Source: Bog-756 sp963769905 (GTDB lineage Bacteria; Actinomycetota; Acidimicrobiia; Acidimicrobiales; RAAP-2). From it: a stretch of DNA of 64,000 nucleotides. The notes beneath the pieces were generated by a model. That model did no database searches. It was given only the letters and a program-made list of their open reading frames with translations, and had not been told where the DNA came from. Positions 59,268 through 64,000 of this stretch are shown here, piece after piece; the first letter of the stretch is position 1, and each line of letters begins with the position of its first letter. The stretch lies in NCBI GenBank assembly GCA_963769905.1, contig CAVYNG010000002.1, positions 1,116,001 through 1,180,000 of the forward strand, given 5' to 3'. Made by a program: the position numbers and the translations under genes.

Positions 59268-60806
59268 ATGAGCGGGTCTTCCCGCTGGAACCCGTTCGCG
59301 GGGCTGGTGCGCTCGTGGGGACACTTCGTGCGCCGGCCGAGGCGCACCCAGATCCGCACTGTCGTGTTGATCGGCGCCGTCGTTGCCGGGGTGGCCGTGT
59401 GGTTGGCGACCTCGCCGTCGAGCACGCCCTCGGGCTCCGCGACGACTGCGCCGTCGACGACCAACGCCGCCTCCGGCGGCCCGACCCCGGTCAGCGCCGC
59501 GAGCACGTCGACCCGCGGGATCGACGGGGACTCGATCAACGTCGTCTTCCCGGTCGTCTCGCTCAACTCGCTCGCCGGCCAGGAAGGGTTCGCGGCCGAC
59601 CCCGAGTACGGCGAACAGACCAAGGCGATCCAGTTCTACGTCAAGCAGGTCAACGACAGCGGTGGGATCAACGGGCGCCGCATCAACCCGATCATCGTCA
59701 ACTTCGACCCGACCAGCGAGACCGCCATGCGCGCGCTCTGCAAGACGTGGACCGAGGGGACGCCGGCGGCCTTCGCGGTGATCGACGGCCTCGGTGCCTG
59801 GAACGGCGACAACCAGCTCTGCATCACCCAGGAGGGCCAGACCCCCTTCATCGGCGCGTGGACGACGGTGACCAACTGGACCAACCAGGGTTCGCCCTAC
59901 CTGTGGTGGACCGGGCCGGACCAGTCGGTCATCCTCCAGGCGGTGGTCGACTGGGGGCTGAGCGCGCACCTGCTCGGCGAGTCACAGGTCGTCGGGGTGA
60001 TCGCCGGCGACCGCGCCTCGGACCAGCTGGCCCTCAACGACTATCTCCTCCCGGACCTCCGCCGGGCTGGTGTCTCGCCGGTGGTCGAGACCATCGCCTC
60101 GGACCCGACGGAGTCGGCGACGACCAATTCGCAAGCGCCGCTCGTCATCCAGCAGCTGCGCAGCGCGCACGTGGACTCGGTCATCCCGCTGATCCCCTTC
60201 AACGTCTTCTACCCGGTGCTGCAGGCGGAGACCTCGCAGCAGTACTTCCCTCGCCTCTTGCTCAGCGACTACGAGGAGAGCATCGAGTCCGCGCTCGGGC
60301 TCATCCCGATCCCCTACGAGAAGGCCCTCGACGGCCAGGAGGGCCTCACCACCCAGACCCTCGGCGGCTCGACCACGCCGTCGAACTACACGGGTCCGAA
60401 GGGCTACGACCCAGGGGTGAAGGCGTGCTGGACCCCCTGGCACAAGGCGTACCCGCAGATCCCCTCCGGCGCCACCACCGACTACCTCGAGCAGCAGGGC
60501 CCGGTCGTCAGCTGGTGCGAGGCGATCACTCTGTTCGCGCAGGCCGCCCGCAACGCGGGACCGGACCTCGACCGGCGCACGTTCGTCACCGCGCTCTCGA
60601 AGGTCACCGACTTCCCCGGAACCTCCACGCCGATCCTCAGCTACGGACCCGACAAGCGGTACGGGCCGACGCTCTACAAGATCGTCCGCCTCCACAACAA
60701 CGTCCCCCCGAGCTCGCAGTGCCAGCTCACCTCGCAGGGCAAGGCGCAGGGCACCTGTTGGGTCAACGTGACGCCGTTCACCCCGCTGCCGACCGACAGC
60801 GGCTGA
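59268..60806 (+). CDS. Membrane-anchored periplasmic-binding-fold protein, branched-chain type
   Basis: A 512-residue solute-binding protein. One hydrophobic anchor near residues 31-48 (VVLIGAVVAGVAVWLATS) follows a basic N-terminus; there is no lipobox cysteine. After a Ser/Thr/Ala-rich linker comes the type 1 binding fold with IQFYVKQVNDSGGINGRRIN and IIVNFDPTSETAMRALCKTW, and several cysteines (CKTW, QLCITQ, ACWTPW, SWCEA, SQCQLT, TCWVN) that could form disulphides outside the cell. It resembles Peripla_BP_6 proteins, but no permease or ATPase of that type adjoins it; the neighbours are an ABC-2 exporter and ThuA. ATG 59268 is followed directly by the basic segment. Confidence 0.85.
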   Translation: MSGSSRWNPFAGLVRSWGHFVRRPRRTQIRTVVLIGAVVAGVAVWLATSPSSTPSGSATTAPSTTNAASGGPTPVSAASTSTRGIDGDSINVVFPVVSLNSLAGQEGFAADPEYGEQTKAIQFYVKQVNDSGGINGRRINPIIVNFDPTSETAMRALCKTWTEGTPAAFAVIDGLGAWNGDNQLCITQEGQTPFIGAWTTVTNWTNQGSPYLWWTGPDQSVILQAVVDWGLSAHLLGESQVVGVIAGDRASDQLALNDYLLPDLRRAGVSPVVETIASDPTESATTNSQAPLVIQQLRSAHVDSVIPLIPFNVFYPVLQAETSQQYFPRLLLSDYEESIESALGLIPIPYEKALDGQEGLTTQTLGGSTTPSNYTGPKGYDPGVKACWTPWHKAYPQIPSGATTDYLEQQGPVVSWCEAITLFAQAARNAGPDLDRRTFVTALSKVTDFPGTSTPILSYGPDKRYGPTLYKIVRLHNNVPPSSQCQLTSQGKAQGTCWVNVTPFTPLPTDSG

Positions 60807-60830
60807 GCGGCGCCATCCCCCGACTCGGGA

Positions 60831-61514
60831 TCAGCCTTCGGTCACCCAGCCCAGACCGCCGTCGAGATGACGGAGGTAGGCGGGGGTCTCCCAGGCCAGC
60901 GGGAAGTGGCCGAGCGAGGTGGAGAACACCCGCCCCGTGCCTTCGGTGAAGCACCACGACAACGGGTACTCGCCCGAGACCGGGCTGACCTCGGCGTCGA
61001 GGTCCTCGGGATACGCGCGCAGCAAGACCTGGGCATCGGGCCGGAGCGCGCGGAAGGTGTAGATCTCGTCGTGCCATCGCCAGCCCTCCGGCAGGTGGGC
61101 GACCGCCGGGTGCGAGGGCGCCACCTTCTCCAGCCGCACCGACTGGGTCCAGGGATGGCCGTCGAACCGGGCGCCGACGAGCAGGCCGTACTCGTCCCAC
61201 GCGTGGCACGAGTCGGTCGCCGAATGGATCGCGAGGACCGACGTCCGTCCCGAGCGGACCGCGTCGAGGATCGACGTTCGCTGGGACTGCGACCACGGCG
61301 TCTCGCCGATGGTGAACAGCGCGAGGACCCGTGCGCGCTCGAGCAGAGAGGAATCGAGCGTGCGGACGTCGCTCGTCCGCTCGAACTCCATCCCGCGTGC
61401 CTCGGCGAGCTCGGCCAGTGCGGTGGACGACTGGTCGAGCACGCCGTGGACGCCGGCCGGGCCGTCGAGGTAGGGAGCCACCTGGGTGACGTACAACAGA
61501 GTGGACGCCGGCAT
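60831..61514 (-). CDS. ThuA-like domain protein
   Basis: A 227-residue protein with the class I glutamine-amidotransferase-like fold of the ThuA family. TLLYVTQVAPYLDGPAGVHG begins the fold, then LLERARVLALFTIGETPWSQ, VLAIHSATDSCHAWDEYGLL and GEYPLSWCFTEGTGRVFSTS, with GHFPLAWETPAYLRHLDGGL at the C-terminus. ThuA proteins occur in trehalose and other sugar utilisation operons; the catalytic role is not settled, and some act as enzymes on keto-sugars. ATG 61514 is favoured by the start MPASTLLYVTQ. It is divergent from the GH4 gene across 128 bp, and convergent with the binding protein. Confidence 0.85.
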   Translation of the reverse strand: MPASTLLYVTQVAPYLDGPAGVHGVLDQSSTALAELAEARGMEFERTSDVRTLDSSLLERARVLALFTIGETPWSQSQRTSILDAVRSGRTSVLAIHSATDSCHAWDEYGLLVGARFDGHPWTQSVRLEKVAPSHPAVAHLPEGWRWHDEIYTFRALRPDAQVLLRAYPEDLDAEVSPVSGEYPLSWCFTEGTGRVFSTSLGHFPLAWETPAYLRHLDGGLGWVTEG

Positions 61515-61586
61515 CGGCGCATCGTACCGGCGGGTCGGGCGCGGTCGCCTCGGATCGCGACTCGGTGTCCGGTGGGAGGCACTGGA

Positions 61587-61592
61587 TAGAGT
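61587..61592 (+). promoter_or_regulatory. Leaderless -10 box before a 12-codon ORF
   Basis: TAGAGT fits TANNNT and ends 6 nt before ATG 61599, placing the transcript start at that short ORF rather than at the glycosidase gene. Confidence 0.4.
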
Positions 61593-61598
61593 GCTCCC

Positions 61599-61637
61599 AT
61601 GCCAGGTGCAGGTCCATCCCGTCGAAGGGGGAGTTGA
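61599..61637 (+). CDS. 12-codon leader ORF upstream of GH4 gene
   Basis: A short ORF, MPGAGPSRRRGS, begins 6 nt after a TANNNT box and stops 5 nt before the GTG of the GH4 gene. The ribosome-binding site of that gene lies within its last codons, so translating ribosomes would pass over it and could re-start. It may be only an accident of spacing. No cluster of one amino acid suggests attenuation. Confidence 0.3.
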   Translation: MPGAGPSRRRGS

Positions 61638-61642
61638 GCGGC

Positions 61643-62992
61643 GTGCAGGTGACCATCGTCGGCGGCGGCAGCTACCAGTGGACGCCCGAGCTCCTCGCCG
61701 ACCTGCTCGGCACCGAGTCGCTGCACGGAGCTCGGGTCGTCCTCGAGGACATCGATCCCGAGCCGCTCTCGAAGATGGAGGCACTTGCCCGAAAGCTCGA
61801 CGAGGCGATCGGCGCAGGTATCTCGGTCACCACGACGACCGACCAGCGTCGGGCGCTCGAGGGAGCCGACTTCGTCATCGTGACCATCTCGACCGGTGGC
61901 TTCGCCTCGATGGCGGTCGACATCGACGTCCCCGCTCGTCACGGCATCCGTCAGTCGGTCGGTGACAGCGTGGGTCCGGGAGGCATCAACCGCTCGCTGC
62001 GCAACGTGCCCGTCCTGGCCGGCATCGCGCAGGACATGGCCGAGGTCTGCGCGGACGCCTGGATGCTCAACATCACCAATCCGATGAGCTGCCTCACCCG
62101 GGCGGTCTGTCGCGAATCGCCGGTCAAGGCGGTCGGCCTCTGCCACGAGGTGGGGAACTGGTGCCTCGACCTCGCCATCGCCCTCGGGAAGCCGGCCGAG
62201 GCGATCCGGCCGGTGGTGGCAGGGGTCAACCATCTGCCGGTGGTGACCGAGCTCGACGTCGACGGGGAGGACGGATTCGTGATCCTCGCCGAGATGGTGG
62301 AGGAGGCGGGTGGGTTGGGTGCGCTCGCCCCCGCAGCGGACCGCCCGGTGGCCGAGGAGTTCTCGCCGCTCGACTTCGTGCAGCGGCACGCACTCGCCCT
62401 CACCATGCTCGACCGCTGGGGCGGGTTGCCCGCAGCCGGCGACCGCCATGTCGCGGAGTTCGTCCCGTGGGTGCTCACCGAGCAGTCGGGGTGGGGGTCG
62501 GCGTTCAACATCGAGCTCACCACCATCGCACGGCGTGAGGAGCATCAGCTCGGCTACATCGCCGACGTCGACGCCTGGCTCGCCGGGACGAAGCAGCTCC
62601 AGACCTGGCAGTCGGGAGAGCTCCCCGGACCGGTCATCGACTCGCTGGTCACCGGGAACGCACGCGAGCTACCGGTGAACATCCCGAACGACGGGCAGGT
62701 GCCCGACGTGGACGAGGAGGTCGTCGTCGAGTCGATCTGCGTCGTGGACGACAAGGGTGTCCGGGGGCGCGATGTCGCGCGGCTGCCACGGCCGTTCGCG
62801 GAGCTCCTCCGCCGCCAGGTCGCGGTGCAGGAGATGACGGTTGCTGCCGCACTCGCCGGCGACCATGCGCTCGCGACCGCGGCCTTCCTTCTCGATCCCC
62901 TCGCGGGTCGGGGCGACCTCGGCGAGACCGAGGCGATGGTCGAGGAGCTGCTGGCGGGGACCGCCCGGTGGCTCCCGCGGTTCGATCGGTGA
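61643..62992 (+). CDS. Glycoside hydrolase family 4 (alpha-glucosidase/phospho-glycosidase type)
   Basis: A 449-residue NAD- and Mn-dependent glycosidase of family GH4, which cleaves by oxidation-elimination rather than acid hydrolysis. VTIVGGGSYQWTPELLADLL at 3-22 is the NAD fold, GDSVGPGGINRSLRNVPVLA and NITNPMSCLTRAVCRES are family signatures, and GLCHEVGNW with VAGVNHLPVV supply the metal-binding cysteine and histidine. Substrates include alpha-glucosides, galacturonides and 6-phospho-sugars. GTG 61643 is chosen with AGGGGGAG 9 nt upstream. It is followed after 35 bp by a 3-hydroxyisobutyrate-dehydrogenase-like gene, in the same operon. Confidence 0.9.
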   Translation: MQVTIVGGGSYQWTPELLADLLGTESLHGARVVLEDIDPEPLSKMEALARKLDEAIGAGISVTTTTDQRRALEGADFVIVTISTGGFASMAVDIDVPARHGIRQSVGDSVGPGGINRSLRNVPVLAGIAQDMAEVCADAWMLNITNPMSCLTRAVCRESPVKAVGLCHEVGNWCLDLAIALGKPAEAIRPVVAGVNHLPVVTELDVDGEDGFVILAEMVEEAGGLGALAPAADRPVAEEFSPLDFVQRHALALTMLDRWGGLPAAGDRHVAEFVPWVLTEQSGWGSAFNIELTTIARREEHQLGYIADVDAWLAGTKQLQTWQSGELPGPVIDSLVTGNARELPVNIPNDGQVPDVDEEVVVESICVVDDKGVRGRDVARLPRPFAELLRRQVAVQEMTVAAALAGDHALATAAFLLDPLAGRGDLGETEAMVEELLAGTARWLPRFDR

Positions 62993-63027
62993 CCGGCTCG
63001 GCGGACCGCCGAGGGAGGAGGACCAAG

Positions 63028-63915
63028 ATGGAGATCGGCTTCGTCGGCCTCGGTGCGATGGGACTGCCGATGACCCGCCATCTGGTCGAGGCCGGTCACC
63101 GGGTGACCGTCGCCTCGCGCAGCAGGGGACCGATCGACCGGGCGGTGTCGTTCGGTGCGATCGACGGTGGCTCGACGGTGGCGGTGGCCGGGGCCGCAGA
63201 GATCGTCGTGTTGTGTGTGCCGAGCTCGCCGCAGGTGGACGAGGTGGTCGGGGCGATGCTGCCTGCGCTCGGGGCCGGCAAGATCGTCGTCGACTGCTCG
63301 ACCATCGACCCCGAGGTCGAGCGTGCGCAGCACGAGCGGGTGCGGGCAACCGGGGCCGGTTTTCTCGACGCACCGCTGTCGGGGGGCACGGCCGGGGCGG
63401 AGGCGGGGACGCTGACCGTGATGGTCGGAGGTGAGGAGACGACGCTCGAGGCGGCCCGGTGCGCACTGGAGGCATTCGCCGCGCGGATCGTCCACGTGGG
63501 CGGCGCCGGCATGGGCCAGGTCGTCAAGCTCTGCAACAACCTGATCTACGCGGCCCAGATGCTGGCGACCGCGGAGGCGACCGCGCTCGCGGTCAAGTCG
63601 GGCGTCGACCTCGCCAAGTTCCACGAAGTGTTGGTGCACTCGACCGGTGACTGTGTCGCGGTGAGGACCCGGCTTCCGGTCGCCGGCGTCGTACCGGAGA
63701 GCCCGGCGTCGAACGGGTGGCAGCCGGGTTTCATGACCGAGCTGATGGCGAAGGACCTCGACCTCGCGTTGGCATACGGCGCGGGCGCGGGGGTCCCGCT
63801 CGTCACGACCGCCGCCGCACGGCAGGCGCTGACCGCTGCGGTGGTCGCCGGATTCGGCCGAGAGGACTTCTCTTCGGTGGCGAAGATCGTCTTCGAGCTG
63901 TCCGGGGTCGCGTGA
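63028..63915 (+). CDS. NAD(P)-dependent 3-hydroxyisobutyrate dehydrogenase-family protein
   Basis: A 295-residue beta-hydroxyacid dehydrogenase. IGFVGLGAMGLPMTRHLVEA at 3-22 is the cofactor fold, DAPLSGGTAGAEAGTLTVMV is the substrate loop, and GMGQVVKLCNNLIYAAQMLA holds the catalytic lysine and asparagine. Members include tartronate semialdehyde reductase, 6-phosphogluconate-like and sulfolactate-type dehydrogenases. ATG 63028 has GAGGGAGGAGG just upstream. In a sugar module with GH4 and ThuA, reduction of a semialdehyde or oxidation of a sugar-derived hydroxy acid is likely. It overlaps the next gene by GTGA at 63912. Confidence 0.92.
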   Translation: MEIGFVGLGAMGLPMTRHLVEAGHRVTVASRSRGPIDRAVSFGAIDGGSTVAVAGAAEIVVLCVPSSPQVDEVVGAMLPALGAGKIVVDCSTIDPEVERAQHERVRATGAGFLDAPLSGGTAGAEAGTLTVMVGGEETTLEAARCALEAFAARIVHVGGAGMGQVVKLCNNLIYAAQMLATAEATALAVKSGVDLAKFHEVLVHSTGDCVAVRTRLPVAGVVPESPASNGWQPGFMTELMAKDLDLALAYGAGAGVPLVTTAAARQALTAAVVAGFGREDFSSVAKIVFELSGVA

Positions 63916-64000
63916 GTGGTGACCTGACCGACCGGTCCGCCCGGCTCTCCACGCCGGCACTCGTCCTCGCGGCCGACCACCGAGCCCGCGGTGTGGTCAC
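63912..64000 (+). CDS. Start of an aldolase-like (beta/alpha)8 protein, cut by window end
   Basis: Twenty-nine codons are visible, starting at GTG 63912, which overlaps the previous stop as GTGA. The segment RLSTPALVLAADHRARGVV resembles the first strand of class I aldolase-type barrels such as the Cgl0159-like proteins found in inositol and sugar catabolic clusters, where LAADH-type sequence precedes the core. With so little sequence this is a guess supported by the coupling to the dehydrogenase and the sugar-catabolic neighbourhood. Confidence 0.5.
   Translation, partial: MSGDLTDRSARLSTPALVLAADHRARGVV

Noticed and set aside
57240..59969. A single 909-codon minus-strand reading frame joining the exporter permease and the start of the ATPase
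   Set aside because: The two real proteins only share a frame because of the ATPase frameshift. The stretch between them is out of frame for the ATPase motifs, and the permease has its own ATG coupled to the ATPase stop.
1..64000. tRNA, rRNA, CRISPR, insertion sequence or prophage
   Set aside because: No tRNA-like cloverleaf, no conserved rRNA segment, no regularly spaced repeats, no transposase or integrase and no inverted-repeat ends were seen in the gaps or genes.

Overview
The window is high-GC bacterial DNA packed with genes on both strands. Many genes start with GTG, stop/start pairs often overlap by four bases (GTGA or ATGA), and several TANNNT -10 boxes sit only 6-8 nt before a start codon, which suggests leaderless transcripts. 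Together with two luciferase-like (LLM) flavoproteins of the F420-dependent type, paired acyl-CoA dehydrogenases, DUF35/thiolase proteins and several CaiB-type CoA transferases, this points to an actinobacterium, perhaps a free-living Acidimicrobiia-like lineage. That placement is inferred; no rRNA or marker gene is present.

Layout. 0.1-3 kb: a TetR regulator, a crotonase and a CoA transferase. 3.2-8 kb: an unrelated block with a DMT exporter, a methyltransferase, a RibD/DHFR-like reductase and a polytopic membrane protein coupled to a small anchored protein. 8.1-25.7 kb: a catabolic island with acyl-CoA dehydrogenases, an acyl-CoA synthetase, a thioesterase, an amidohydrolase, a P450, four short-chain dehydrogenase or crotonase proteins, a fused DUF35-thiolase, a TetR and two CaiB-type CoA transferases. 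26-31.1 kb: a complete branched-chain-amino-acid-type ABC importer in only three genes, with both permeases fused and both ATPases fused. 31.2-41.9 kb: a second catabolic island (acyl-CoA synthetase, two LLM flavoproteins, NTF2-like protein, two crotonases, amidohydrolase, thiolase, acyl-CoA dehydrogenase pair). 42.1-44.2 kb: a large GT-C-like membrane protein behind a 30-codon leader ORF. 44.4-47.8 kb: a PaaK-like ligase, a TetR with twin operators, and a P450. 48.3-57.2 kb: a TylF-like methyltransferase, a GMC oxidoreductase with its small subunit, an unfused thiolase/DUF35 pair with a 2-hydroxyacid dehydrogenase, an FGGY kinase, a short-chain dehydrogenase and a PIG-L deacetylase. 57.2-60.8 kb: an ABC-2 exporter and an orphan solute-binding protein. 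60.8-64 kb: a sugar or polyol module (ThuA, GH4 glycosidase, hydroxyisobutyrate-dehydrogenase-like protein, start of an aldolase).

How it fits together. The two islands look like parallel routes for activating a large hydrophobic acid or ring compound as a CoA thioester and shortening it. P450s, GMC and LLM enzymes oxidise. Synthetases and CaiB transferases load CoA. Paired acyl-CoA dehydrogenases and crotonases desaturate and hydrate. DUF35/thiolase proteins make the retro-aldol or thiolytic cut, as known for steroid side-chain degradation. The ABC importer could supply a substrate. The substrate itself cannot be read from the sequence.

Main oddities. Three genes (two acyl-CoA dehydrogenases and one ABC ATPase) are each broken by one frameshift, every time at an alternating GC run and every time with a length consistent with loss of one GC dinucleotide. 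DUF35 and thiolase are one polypeptide in one island and two coupled genes in another locus. Several promoters are divergent with touching or overlapping elements. No tRNA, rRNA, insertion sequence, CRISPR array or phage gene was seen.
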